The translations under genes were made by a program, and so were the position numbers. Below are positions 26,557 through 41,100 of a DNA stretch of 64,000 nucleotides, piece by piece (position 1 is the first letter of the stretch; each line of letters begins with the position of its first letter). The stretch comes from Chamaea fasciata (lineage: Eukaryota > Chordata > Aves > Passeriformes > Sylviidae), in the NCBI GenBank assembly GCA_029207755.1, contig JARCOQ010000002.1:43603744-43667743 (forward strand), given 5' to 3'. The notes below the pieces were generated by a model. The model ran no database searches. It saw only the letters and a list, made by a program, of their open reading frames with translations, and was not told where the DNA came from.

Positions 26557-28689
26557 CTAATGTTAAACAAAATTTACAATAAATTTCAAATACATGCATA
26601 CCTCCACTTGCTACCAAAAACACAGTGCAACAAATATGCACTTAAAATAGCACAAAGCTGGCATGAAAAGTATAAACTACTTTTGCAGATTCAGTATATT
26701 TAATGTTCTCCTGAAACATACTCAGACACTACAAGGAGGAGTGTTTACATAGCTAAACAAATATACAGGAGCTAGCTAAAAAGCGTGAACAATACAGCCT
26801 TTTCCTTTGAAGAAAATGCACCAACCTTTTGAATGTAGTTTAATTTGTATTTAAAATGTGCCCTGTACAGGTTTACAGTTGAGAACTACCAATTCACATC
26901 AATACTTTCTCAATCCCCTAAAAAAAGTCATGTACAAGGGCAAAAAAGATGAGAAAAAAGTAATCTAATATTTAGAAACCTTACTAGATACCAACGTAAA
27001 CTATTTTTAACTGAATAAAGGACACTAGAGCAGAGAGCTGAAGTAGTTGCCATATGCAAACACTAGTTTAGAGCAGTGAAAAACAGTACTTTTCCCAAAT
27101 CTCAAAGTTTAGGACCAGTGTGTCAAGTAAAACTATTTGCAGTTTGGCTGAGGTTCATTTTAAGAATGAGTGCTATAATATGATACATATACAAGGGAAA
27201 GAGTATTTCAGACTCAAAAGGTAACTCAGTATTGTATTATGAAGTGTGGCATGTATCAAGTCAAGCAAAAAAAAAATGGCAACATTAAAGACAGTCTAAA
27301 GGACAATGCTTAGCAGCTACAGATATCACAAGTGAGGACCCACACACTTAGTCACACTAAGGTAGCTCCTGAATTGGATGAAAACCATATCTTAAGCCAT
27401 AAAACACTGGTAATTTAAGTAACAGTGTATTTCCAAAATGCCAGCAATGATGCCATTTTCCTGTTAACCATTTGTTCAAAATTCAAGCCACCAATATCAC
27501 TGCTACATTAACAAGTAACACACACAAGCCTTCTCTGTTGCTTGCAACCCATGCTGAGCTATGCATATACCATTTGGATGTTATTAGGGCACCAGGTTAT
27601 TTCCAAACAGTTTTTAACTAATTTAGTATCACAATTCATGCAGATAAAATTTAGTAATGTCTACCTCTGAAAATGTGGGTAAACTGATAAAAAAGAACAC
27701 TACTATTTTACAACTACTTTGCACAGGAAAAAGAGTAATAGTAACCAACCGATAACCCTACTTATTTGCCATTACAGGAATAGAACCAATAGGTCTTTTC
27801 CATCCATCTTCCAAGACTGACAAAACAGAATCATATTAAGCTTCCTAACAGCTTTACTATTAGTTTTATCTTAAAACTCAATCAGCAAATCGACCCTGAG
27901 TTGTGCTGTAATGGGCATTTTCCAAGTTCCTTGTACTGTAAAACCTTTATGAAGAATTCTTCTACTATTTAAGTAGCAGAAGACACTCACGCAATCATTC
28001 TAAATGCATATTACTCAACTATAAGCAAACACTTACTGGAAAACACGTATTTGCTTCTCAATTAAACAGTTAGTCATTGATAACAGACATGTTTTTATTC
28101 AAACCAACCACTGGGGAAAATGTATACTTATTAATAATGATGTGCAAACACAGTGGGAAGCTTTCGACCAGCGTGCAGAAATGTTTCCTTCCTTGCAATG
28201 GAAGACACATTAACCATCAGCAGAACACACAGATGTCACAACCAATTTTCTCCTCTATCAACATAGTTTAGGTAAATTCACGCATACTGTTATGAATAAA
28301 GCATACATAGAGATTCCTTTCCAAAGTTGTTTTTTTCCCTCTCCAAGTTAAATTTTCTAGTAATTTGTCTCACAGAAAACCTCTGTTGATAACTGCTTAC
28401 TGTGACTAAGTTTGCAATGGAGAATTGAGATGCAAGGACACAGTATCTTTGAGAACACTTTGTATAAAATTTTATGCTCTTTGAAAGTCAAAACAAAAGC
28501 AGTTGTGTTATAAGTTTTTCATAGTATGTACTGCACCATGCAGTTTAGCTAAACACTATTAAGAATGGAACGTTCTTGACACATAGTAGAAACTATGTAA
28601 AAATGAAAATGATGCCACTTAAAATTAAGCATGAACTTATTTTTACTCAATATTAGTAATAACATTCCCAAAATCCTTTCCAGTGATGT
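26557..28689. other. No gene recognised; downstream flank or long 3' UTR of PSPC1
   Basis: AT-rich sequence without recognisable repeats. One more minus-strand AATAAA lies at 28094-28099 (reverse complement). Whether PSPC1 transcripts extend here cannot be seen from sequence. Confidence 0.45.
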
Positions 28690-28961
28690 TTTATTGTAAT
28701 CAGATAACTGCACATTTTACAGCATAGTCACACATTGTATTTTGCTAGAGTCACAAACACATTGCCTTACATAATGATCCGCATCATTTCTGCTCTATAC
28801 TACAAAGCCTATGACTGAATACAAAAAAAGTTTTACAAAAGAAACTGTTTTCAAGGCTACAATAACAATAGAACCGTTTCCAGATAACAGCTAAAATTAT
28901 AAAGGCATATCACTGTATAATTTTACTGGAATTTCTAAAACAGTAAGGAATGAGTTTAGAT
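28690..28961 (-). other. PSPC1: PSPC1 3' UTR (proximal estimate) with AATAAA at its end
   Basis: The sequence from the PSPC1 stop to the first minus-strand AATAAA (28690-28695) is about 272 bases. Sequence beyond the hexamer contains tgttatt but no strong GU-rich element, so longer forms are quite possible. Confidence 0.45.
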
Positions 28962-29147
28962 TTAGTATCTGCGACGCTTGTTAGGTCCTTCAAAGTTGCC
29001 CCCTGGGTTTCCTCTACCAAAGCCACCAGGTCCACCACTGACGGCACCTACACCACTCATTGGCGGCTGAGGAGTTTCAGAGCCCGTTCTACTAACCAGA
29101 GGTGAACCCATCTGGGATGGGCCTCCTTGAGGGAATCTCTCATTATG
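28962..29147 (-). CDS. PSPC1: PSPC1 last coding exon
   Basis: The coding part is 186 bp: 61 residues from [20 protein letters not shown] through [18 protein letters not shown] to PNKRRRY, then TAA at 28962-28964. Acceptor is acttgtgttag. The basic KRRRY end is conserved in PSPC1. Confidence 0.96.
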   Translation of the reverse strand, partial: HNERFPQGGPSQMGSPLVSRTGSETPQPPMSGVGAVSGGPGGFGRGNPGGNFEGPNKRRRY

Positions 29148-32100
29148 CTAACACAAGTCCATTTGGAACATGCCAAATGTGAGTTACAACAAAAACCACA
29201 AGTGATGTTGTCATGGAGTTCAGCAGAAAGTCCAGCAGAATCAGGATCACACATAGAAGGAAGAAAGGAGCAATTCAATTAGTTATTATGGAAAAAGAGC
29301 TGGAAATTAAAGAGTGCTAACGTTATGCTCCAAATTTGTAAAGTAAATTAAAAATTAAAAACAATACTTTAGACCAACTCTGGTGCTGAATGTAACCTCA
29401 TCCTTACAAGCACATCTGAAGCAATACATATTTCTCTGTGTAACAGAGGAGACAGCAAAAAGTTTTACATCTGAGCCCTACTCCGCTTAAAATACCAACT
29501 ACAAAGCTTCTCCTTTAAATAAATTAGACAGAGACACATTGTCAAATTAGGAGGGAAGGAAATCAGCTTTTGTATATCTAGACACAGTGTATTTATTCTT
29601 TTAATAGCCTTAAGACTCCTATACCCACATATCTATGGATATTTCAATTCCATGCTACCTGGAGTTGGCCTTTTGTATGACACTTAAGAGATCTTAAGTT
29701 AAGGTTTTCAAAATTCTGAAATTCTGTCTGAACAAAACTACATTAGTGACAAAAGGCCTTAATTTGGACTACTCCTAGTTTATAAAAAAACTCTATATTT
29801 AACTAAGGCTCATTCTGAAATATCAGTGTGAGATAAAAATCCAATTAATATTCCATATTTACTTTCCTTAGCTCTATGCTTAATATTAATAAAGGTATCT
29901 ATCTTTACGCAATTTATTTGCTTAATTTCTAAGCAAAAAACATCCATCTGAGCACATACAGTTCAGTACTAATGCAAGTGTTTAAAAATAGAACCCCACA
30001 TTGACAAATTTAAACTCAACATAAACCACTAAAAGCATAGATACATGGTACAATCAGATGTGGAAATAACTGATCATTCACCAGTTAAGGACAGTTTTGC
30101 TTTCAGAAGAAACTCCTTCTGCAGAGAGATCTACATCAACTCCCCAGGTATTCAGAGTTCAATAAAGGACATTTAAGGTCGACCAGCACTTTATTTAGAT
30201 GCCTAAATCAGAAAAGAATTCTTCTGAAAGCCTAACTCCAGTACCAGTAGTAGTGCTCAGCAGCTCTGGAGTCTGCTAATTCATATATTTATGTATATGT
30301 ATATGTATATATGTATATATATATATGTATGTATGTATACATAACTAAAACCCCAGCATTTTATCTATACAGATAAAAGTACATGCAACCTAGATCATGG
30401 TTGTGCATTGTTTCAAGTGTAACATTGTATACAAGAAAGGTCACTTCAAGAGCTGCATAAAGATCTACTACTGAGCCAAAGCACCTTTAAATCTGTAGCA
30501 ATGGGTAGTAACAGCTTTGAAATTATCTAAATGCATGCCAGCTTGTTAGCAATGGATATGAATCATTTCAACAAGTAACTTATCACATACTCCTGACTCC
30601 TTTTACCATTTGAATTTTGGACAAAAAGTCAAGTCCTCCTTCTAATAAGGACCCCTCTTTCCAGCTAACAAGAAAACTGCTTATAATTAACTACCTACAT
30701 TAGTAAGTGGGGGAAGCTACTTTTAAAATGTTACATTCAAAGACAATCCAGGTTTCAAAAGATTGCAATGAAACAAACAAAAAAAAAGATTGCTACAATT
30801 TTCCCTTCAAGACAAACATCCAATTAAAAACATTAAATTTGCATTTCTGGTCTAAAAAGCATATTCTTAATTTCCCTCAGTGGAAAATAACTTACAGTGT
30901 TTTAGTAAATAGCCCTCAAAGGATCTTTTAAGTATCTTTCTAACAACAGCAATAATACAATAAGGCTATGCCTTTCTGCAGGTCATTTGGCCTGATTCCT
31001 CAAGTTAAAAACCTTCGAAGACCAAAAGGAAGAAAAACTAAAATCTAATTTGTCCTTCAGAAGCATGCATAAGAAAACGGAAGAAAAAAGAATTTTTTTT
31101 TAAACATGCATTTTGAAGTGTCGGTATATTTCCTACATTTCCATACCTGGAATGACTTTCTGTAGAAAAACAACTGTTTAAGTTAGGTACTGTGATTTAT
31201 GACTCCACATTCTTTTCCACACATCTTTTACAGTGTCTATATAATCACAGAAGAAGGTTCTCAAGGTGACCAGTAACACAGTGGTCTCCAGCAAAAGCAT
31301 TCACAAATCGAGTATTTTGTGAATAGCATCCTCCCCACTTTGTGAGAAATGACACAACTGATAAAATGAGCTGACTCCTATGACGAGAAGTAAGACCCTC
31401 TCCTTTTTATCTGGTAAAGACCAGACCCACAATATATTTTGTGCAAAATCAAAATCTCATTTTCTTCTATGGAACAAAGGACTCTGTTCTAACTTTATTA
31501 TACCGATTGCTCAATCACAGACAGATACTGTTGAGAAGGTATATCTAAAAAAACACAGCTACAAAATGCTTCTTTGTTCCAATAAAACTGTAACAGAATA
31601 ACTGTTAATATTATGTATTCCTTTATATTACACCACCACTAATCCAAATATCTAGTAACAAAACAATACTGAAAAAATTATGCAAAAGTCAGATTTCAAA
31701 TTATATAGTTGTTTCTCTACATAAGACATTACAGCTAGGAAAAGTGACTGGCTATGAGAACAAAGCAAGAATGGCTAGTGCTTTAACTGCATCCCAATGG
31801 CCTATCTGCTCTTGATTAAAAATCCCAGACATAAAAAAAGACATTCTCTATTAGCCATGGCAATTGGGCAATATTATTTTTCCTGTATTGATATAACAGT
31901 TATCAATAGCTGTTGCCTACTGATTTTCTAAGTGGCATAATTACTGTCAATCTCATGCATTTAACAGTGTTAGAAAAGAAATACAAAGAACACTAAAGTT
32001 GCTTCAAAAATTTAAATAGTTTACACAAAGGTATCTTCACACTTTGCACCTTCCAACATTTAACTGTTCATCAAAAACCCCAAGAAACTAATTCACAGCA

Positions 32101-35100
32101 TTTGGTTTCACTAAAGAAAAGAACCGCCAAAGTCTAATTTTACAGATTTTTGTTCCTAAGGGAAGTAGGATTTTCATATTAATATCAAAAAAATATTTCT
32201 TTTTTTTGGGTTGTAAATTGTTTCCATGAAAAGGTTTTATCAATTACTTTTAACAGATCCAAAACATGTAACACATTCTTACTCAGTGTGAAAATACCTT
32301 TGGTAAGAAAAATGGGCCATGAGACATGACAGCTATTCAAAGGAATTAAATTTGTGATACATTACCACTGTTCCATTATCTGGCATCATTGGTGTTCCCA
32401 TATTTGCAGCTCCTTCTGGTCCCATGGAAGGACCAGGACCCATTGCAGGGCCAGGTAAAGTTCCTCTGTTGTTCATATTCATACCCATCATTGGAGGAGG
32501 GCCTTGGTTACCAGCAGGTGCTGGGCTAAACGCATCTATGCAAAACAATCTATACTTAGAGCTGTCCTATCTTAATTTTACAAGAACAAACAAACAATTT
32601 ACAATGTTTAAAAAGCCAAATGTACAAGACTTCAAATACTTGAAAAAAAATATCCTTTGAGACTGTACATTTATCTCAATCATCTGCTTTTAAACAGATT
32701 TTAAATAATCTCTATTATTCTGCATTACAGAATTTGCCTCACATTTTTGAAAATCCCAACCTTCACAGCTAAATATAGCTGTATGGTTTCTGTGCAGGAA
32801 CCAAAGCATTCACATTGCCTCTATACAGAGTATGCACACCACAAATTAGCAAAAATCTCAAGTGATTTTACACATATTGGCAGCTATATGGCAACTTGCC
32901 TCTTCAGGGATCCTAACAGATGAAATGCAGATTTGCAAGAAATCTTCTACCAGTAGTATGTTAATTGATATTGTGTACAGTAGATTAGTCTAAGGTCTAA
33001 GACATCTATAACAGAGATGGTACTCAACAATAAATTATTTGCAATATAGAATCAAAAAAATCTTGCATTTAGCTGTAATTTCTTTTAAGTACCAGAAAAC
33101 TAAGTAGTTTTGTTAGAACTTGAAATGACAAACAATCTCCTCCAGAAGTCTGAATCAAAGAAGTAGATGATGATCTTGAAAACTGAGGAGATCATCTAGC
33201 TGTAATATTACACTAAGAAGCACCACTCTGCCAGTACTCACGAACATACTGAACACAGAGGTAAAAATGCCTTCATGCTGTTTTTGCACGTTGCTGTAAG
33301 TAAAAAGTCTGATTATCTGCCTCGCACCTTACTATTATGAAATATCAGCTCCAAGGCTGGTGGTGAGGCACTCTTCCCATTCCCCACAATAATCCATCTT
33401 TTTCAGCCCAAAAGTATGCATCCAAAATTTGATAATGGAAGAAAGCATACCTTTGGAATTTAGTGTACACTTTAAGTATACACTTTCGTAATACAAGGAA
33501 ATCTGACATGGTGCTAGACTTATTAATAAGTCTGTTGTTTATATATTTTTAAGAAACCCTCTCCGTTCTCACCACAACTGCACTTTTTTAGAAATGAATA
33601 TATATACATCATTCAAAGGAGGCCACTTCCCACAGATACGGTACTGTGACTATCTGCAGATATGCACAATTACATCTTTACTACTTGCCTTGAGAACACC
33701 ATGTCACAGCAGCCAGTGAAACCATGGCATTCAAGACAGTGCTGCTAAAATTGGAGACTTGGGATTGATTGATATGCATTAGGCCAACCACAAACTCCTT
33801 AGCAAAAACAATGCATGCTACACAGTAGCACATGGGAAGTGCTAAACAAGTTTACTACAAGTGACAGAAATCTTGTCATTTTGTAAAGCAGAAGTCTTTG
33901 AGCATAGTAATGAGTAAGTCCCAGACGTCTCCCTATAACAACAACAAGTCAAAGCAAAGGTACACTCAGGTTGGATGCTTCTTACCTATCCACACACATG
34001 ATCAGTTCATGTAGCAGGGAGAAGACTGGGCTACAATTCAAGAAAATTACAGTAGTGTATGCTTAAAAACGGTTTTTTACTGTCACGCATTCAGTTAGTA
34101 TAGAAGGAAAAGAAGTCTAAAGTGCCAGCATCAGGAGACACCTTTATTCTCAGAGGCCAGAGGCACTCTGCAAGACTACCATGATGGCAGCAGCACTTAG
34201 TGCATGCAGTAGTGCCATTAACTAAATGCTAAATTACTTGCTATTGGTTTGCTAATCAGCCTAATTAAACTGAGCCAGGTGGCCACCCACAGGTACTGTC
34301 ACTCATCTGTCAACCGCCACAAAGTTCTCCTGCTCTGTATCATACAAACACACCCAGGGTGGCAGACAGCAACCTCTATCAAACCTCCTGTTTCAGGCAG
34401 AGTCAGATATAAGAAAAGAGCAAAACTACAGAGTATGATGCAAGGAGAGAGTGGGTTGCTGCATATTTTCAGCCACAGGCCACTACAATACATTAGCTGT
34501 AACTCAGAGGTCCTCCCAAATCCTCCTATCTCCAAAGAAGACCCTAGAAGCTAAACACTTGATTGTCCCTTCTTTTTAGTGGGACATTAATGTGAGGAGT
34601 TAATTTACAGGACCATGTTCAGCAACAGATGGAAAGCAGTCATTAGTGGTCATGCCACAATGCAGACACTAAAAAAAAAGCCCTTTTCTGTAAACTGAAG
34701 GGCTGAAGAAGTCCAGTCTAAATGTCTGAAATGCACCAACAAGAAAGCCAATAATCTTCATGAATGCAGAGATGGCTCCCCAAAAAAGCCCCTTTTTTCC
34801 ATATTTAACTTTACAATCTGCACTTAGCACTACAGAGCCAATTAAATGCTCTGATGAGGTATTCATATTCTCTCAGAACTTGTTTGTCACAGAAAGTTGT
34901 AAAAATGAGCAGTTCTGCACAGGTCAGTCCAACACTTTTCACAGAGGTAGTCTGCTTTCTAAGACAATCATCATGCAAGTATTTCAGTTACTGGAGATAT
35001 TCCAGCTCCCTCTGTCCCACATTATAAAAGGTCACAAATGGCACAGGTAAAAGTCAGTTAAAAATCAAGTTATAATTCCAAAAGAAATATTAAGAAAGGA

Positions 35101-38100
35101 TGCTACTGTCAACAACTAAAGATCTCCTATTTAAAGGTCTACTGTAAGGTTTTGGGTCAATTATTTTGGTTGTACCAGTAGAGTTAATATGCTAGGAAAT
35201 AAAACAAAATCTCTATAATGAGTGAATCAATGCCACACTTATTTGCTATGAATACTTTAAAATAGAAGTTCAGTGTTACTATAACTTTTTTTTTTTTGAA
35301 TGATACAAAATTTCTAAGAGTATGAAGTCTAAAATCAAGTTGTAACATAAAACTTAAAAAGCAAGACCAATAACGTCATTGTTAAGAACTGCAGGAAATA
35401 CACATTTTAAACCTGCATGTAAAAAGTGCATCTTGTGGATCTGGACAACTGGCACAGTATCAATATTTAGAAAGTCTTCTAATTAAATGAAATTTTCAAG
35501 TATGATGCCAACATATGACAAAGTACCACTATAAAATAAGAAAAATTAAGCCTCAATTTATGCTTCAGTTTAACATTTGTAGATAACTTCAAAATGTCCT
35601 TCTTCAGAATTATTTGTAAATAATTTTCATCATCCCTGAAAGCACAAGCCTATTTCTATTTTTCAGCTCTAAATATGCCTCAATAAATGCAAGGAAATAA
35701 TGAATAATGTGTTTTAAAATCTGAAGCAGATTCATTACTCCATAAATTCGCACTACTCAAAAGACAAGTGAAATGTTTACTAAGTTTTGTATGCACTTTC
35801 AATTTTAAAATATTTGGAAAAATAGTTTTATTACTTTTCTTTTAATTACCACCTTAATTTATTTTAAATTTCCATCAGGAAGCTTCCAATAGATTAACAG
35901 TTCACTAAGGTTAGTTAGATCTGGTGGTTTTGAAGAAATATTTTCAGTCTTGTTTAAAAGCAGATATTCTGAGTAAGAAAGATTCCAAACCGTTTCAGTC
36001 TGCATATCTGGAGCAAGCACTAATTATTATATTTGTCTAGATTATACAGTAGTACTTTTTAGCAGTGACAGTATTTTAAGTTGCAAGAGCTAACTGAGAA
36101 TATTTGCAAATAAGATACTTGGAAGAAATTGGTAGAACACTAAGCACACTATTCATTTATCACATCAAGTACATCAAGAAGAACTTGTCAATTTTAACCT
36201 CTACATCACTTCTCTGCAGGCAATTAAAGTCACAATTTCTTTGGATAGTCCCTCCAAAATAATGCCAAATATTTTTTTTAACATAAAATTCCTCTTTTGT
36301 ATCAGATAACTCTCAGAGCATCACTTTTCACTGATTTTTGTTTCTCTTAACTTGCACATCATTTTTTTTGCCATGCAGAGTCAAAGCACAAAAATAAAGA
36401 TACACCAGGGGTAGGGGGGGAAAGCTGCTGGAAAGCAAGATATATATGTTGGGGGGGGGTTATTTTCTAATATTGCTTACTCCTTTTTTACCAGTTATCA
36501 CTAATTAATAGTGCTTGAGTTACATGTACAGTCCCAAAGAAAAAAAAAATTACATTACAGAAGCCTTTTTCCTTCAGATCCCTACCTCCCATGTTTATTG
36601 CTCCACGAGGACCCATATCACCCATTCTCATTTCCTGTTCTCTCTGAAAGCAAACATAGTTTTCATGGTCAACCTATCATTCTTAGAACTTAAAACATTC
36701 CCATTTACTCCAAGAAAATAAAAATGATAACGTTTCAAGTTTCCATTGATTAAAAACAGTGCAAGGAATGAAGTTAATTATACTCCTTTTTTTATAATAT
36801 CAAAGGGATGAATAAGTTCAATATAACAATGCTGTACATTTTTGTATTTAAAAGATTAAATATCCCAAATTTCATTTATCAGATGCAGCAGCCTAAAGCT
36901 CCCAAATAGTTATGTGATCAGCTGCAAATGAATCCATCTTCATGCAGTGTTTTTCACTAATAGATATTTGTCTATTTTACCTGTAAACAAACAGGTCTTA
37001 TTACAGTACTTGCCTAAAGGTTGTCATTTAGTAATACTCAATATGATTTCATGACCCAAAAGTACTTGTGTTGATTGAAAACCAAGACCTGATACATTAT
37101 ATTATGGTATATAAATTCAACCTACCAACTATTGTTCGAATAGTTTTAACTTAACTTGGTGGTTGTATATTTTTTTTAATGAATTATACTTTGCTATTGA
37201 TGTTAGTTCAGATACTGATCATCCTTTTGAAACCAGCATAAAACTGTAGTATCACCAGAAACTGTAACATGCATTTACACTAAACAAACAAATAGCACAT
37301 CAAATTGATCCAGATTCAATTGATGCTCAGTCACCCAACAGCAAAAGATTCCTGACATTACTAAACATGAACCCCAGCCTGCTGTAAAACAATACTCAAA
37401 AGAATTGGAGTGGCAAAACAATCATCACTTATGGGAAAACAAAATACTCTACCAGAGACAATTCCAAGGGGTTTTAGGATTACATCAAAAAGGCTAAATA
37501 GAAACAAATTCACAGTTCAAAACAAAACCTAATGAAATTTCTTTTTTAAATTCTCCTTATTTTTTTACAGGAATATTAACAAGTATTCTGCTCTTGAGTA
37601 AACACACATGTGCTGAGAATAAGAAAATTCAAAAAAATTTACCTCATTCTGAAAAACCATTCCACTTACGATTTAAGAGCCTAAGTTCAGAGGCACTTTG
37701 AAAACAAATCCACATACTAAGCAACTAAATCAGTCTATTAGCAACTTTTACATGGAAATATTAATAAATCAAAACACATTCATAGTCTTTGTACAGGTTC
37801 ACAAAAGTCTGGTTTGGTCAATCATACTTGGGATGCCAAACATGAGTCTTCTATCTTCAGCCACTTGAAGCAGCAGATTCCACTATGTGACAGAATAGAA
37901 TCAACAGTTTTATAAAAATATCCTGCTGTAGGAAATTGCCATGAGATATATGATAAAGAGCTCTCGGGACAACAACTTTGTTTGCAGTAACTTCTGTTAA
38001 TCTAGAAAAAGTACTTAACGTAAGAAGAATACACACTGTTTTCAAAAGAATATGGCTTAACGTGGAGGGGAAAAACAAGGACTGGTAACTAAAAGACACA

Positions 38101-41100
38101 GACGGGTTATAAAGTCCAGCGAAAAAAGGCCACTGATGGAACACTAAGGAGGATCTCTTCTTCTGACCCTAGAACTCACGTTAATAATTGATTAGAGAAC
38201 ATTCAGCTACTCTGACAGGCCTTCCACAGTAACATCAACTGACATTTTAAGTAAAACCAGCAGCCCCACAGGGATCAACCATACCTATAAACTGACATGA
38301 TTTAGTCACAAATTAGCATACAACTGTGTTATTAGTCTGCTTGTACACCTCAGTCTTGGTATCAGGAAGCAGAAGGAAAAGTGCAGTATCATCCCTACTG
38401 TCAGTCCCTGGCCCAAAAGGACAGGGAAACACCGTGGTTACCAGTTTACACTAGTCAGATTGTGTGCACACATGCACTCCTGTATGCTTGTGTGCAAACC
38501 GGACACGTCTCCAACAGCTGTGAGAAACTTTTTCACTACAAAGAAAAGCACCAGACTTTACAGTAGGCACAAACCTTACTTGACTCATCCCGGGTTCAAC
38601 TGCAAGTTGGTTGGTATTTGCTTTTTGAAGTGACAAGTGCCATAAGGCAAGGCTCAGTACAATACTGGCTAGGTAAGGATGATATGTACAGAGCTGTAAA
38701 GTTGCACTAGTTATGAGAACTTAACTTGTTTCCTTTGTAAAGGACAGAAGCATATGCAAGCTCTGATGGACATTTCAAAAACACACTAGTCTTCCTCCTA
38801 GCAATCAACCACTTTTCCCTGTCTTGAAATGCTACCAGTCTTCAGTTAACTGAAGTACAGCAAAAGACAGGTAAAATCTACTTTTGTTTAGTCTAGTTTA
38901 ACATTTGTAAGAAAAATTATGAAGTAATTATTTTCCATTTTTTAGCTTTAACTTCAGTGTTGAATTATTACATTATAAAAAACATTTCAGGTATAGAATC
39001 AACATCCATAAATGTGCCTATTACTTGATCAACATGTCTGTAAGATTAAGATGCTGATGCTGTTTATAATTATTCCTGCTGTTGCATGTTCAAAACATAT
39101 CACGCTCCCTTGATTTTTTCAGCACAGGAAAATTTTTCTGCACTCACAACACAGAATTAGCAACTTTACACTTCTGTCAGATAAAATACTCAATTTCAAA
39201 TGTTAACCAGCAGTTCATAACATTAATGTCATCAGATGTTTGATGTATTCAAAAATTCTATCTGGAGGAGTCCTGGGTAGTAACAAAAATTTAGTCACAC
39301 ACAAATCAGATCCTAGACAGCTCTTTACTATGTGAGCATAAACGCGTTACTACAGGTAACCAGGTAACCGTGTTACTACAGGTCAACTAGTCCATGGGTT
39401 TTGCCCAAAATTTAACAGAAAGGAGTACCAACAGGCAGTTTGGCACAATAGCTGAACCAGTGCTGGCTGGTAATTCCAGCCCACCCCCGAGGCTCATTTT
39501 TAGATACTCAGGCCTTTTGCAGCCTTAACAAAGATAGTGTTACCTTCTCAGAGCTTCTTTGCCTTACTATATGACTTCCCATTCTTCTGTTCAGTAGCAG
39601 CCTGCTCTGACTACCCGAAGTCACCTGTAACTACCCACAACAGGGAGGTGAAACTGAGCAGCAAGAGAACAGGGCTAAACTCTTACGAGAGAAATATGTG
39701 GGGTGATTGAGAACCTCTGAAGTCCCCCATACCTGGGAAAACAATCTTAACAGTAAGAAAACAAGAAAAATGGATGACATGCTATTACAGGGGAAAAAGA
39801 AAGCGAAAAGACAAAGGATGGGCCGGAAAGCGAAAGTTAAGCTTCATGAATATCAGAAAAAAACATTATCAAAAAGACAAAGTCAGCAAACAAAAAATGT
39901 CCTATTGTAAAAGCACTGTTTACACAACTCAAACCTTTCCAAATCATCTGTTGCCAGGATTCTTGTAAAATACTTCAGAACTCACTAATGCAGACAACCT
40001 TCAGAAAAAGGTCCAATTCATCTGAGTAATCTTTTAGAAAAACTGCTATGATGGCAACTATAGCATTATACTTACTAATTACTGTAGACAGAAGCATTAA
40101 AAATTGTATTTCTCACAATGCCAACGAAATCCAATGTCAAATGTAAAATGCAGATCTACACCAAAATATTGAATATACTATTTTCAAAATATATATTTTA
40201 CATTTCATATAGTATGGATTCTCCCCTTTTTACCAAGTACTTGAAACCAGTTTTCCTAAGTATTTGAGGTGTATCATGTGCTATGTTCTTACACCTCTAA
40301 TCACCACTGACACAGTAGTCTAAATATACAGAGAACTGCCAAGATGATTGTTCTGAGTTTGTTAAATATATTACACTATTTTTAAATGGATTCTACAAAA
40401 CCATGAAAGTACATGTTTTGAAAAACACCTAAAATAGGTCACACTGCAAGCAAAAATACAAAGTCATAAATCTGACTTTTTAAACTGACAAACCAGAGCT
40501 ACTTTTTTTCTTTAAAAATAGGCCTTGCAATTGCAGCAGCCCAGCAAAAATTAATCTTGTTTCCAAGTGATGCAATATTCATGGTAACAAAGCTGTCAAA
40601 AATTATGGTATGAATAAAATATGGCACGGAAAATTTTAGAACAGCAAAAACGCAAGATATCTCAGAAATGTTATGATACAGTTTCCAATGGTTTGTGGCC
40701 AGAAGAACATGTGACTATTTACTCACCTTTCACAGTATAGTAACCACTATAATGCTAAGACATGGCATCCAAAAAAAAGTCTTGGCAAGAAAAGAACACT
40801 TTTCCCATAAACTTGAAAATTAATAGTTTAATCAGTACTTTATCTAGGTTGTGGGTATAGAGCAAAATGTAATTAACAGTGCTGTTGATTCTCACTTGTT
40901 TTCAATAATGTGAAAACCAAATTTTATTCTCTAATAGACTATATATTTGTCAAAACAGGTATGACATTTCTGTCACTCTTACTAGAATTCATCACTCCCT
41001 TTTAGTGTGGGTTATTTCATTAAGCTCCTTCTAGGAAAGAAAAATTATTTCCAAAGACCTCTTAAGGAGGCATAAGGCCCTTAAACCTTACATAAAATGC

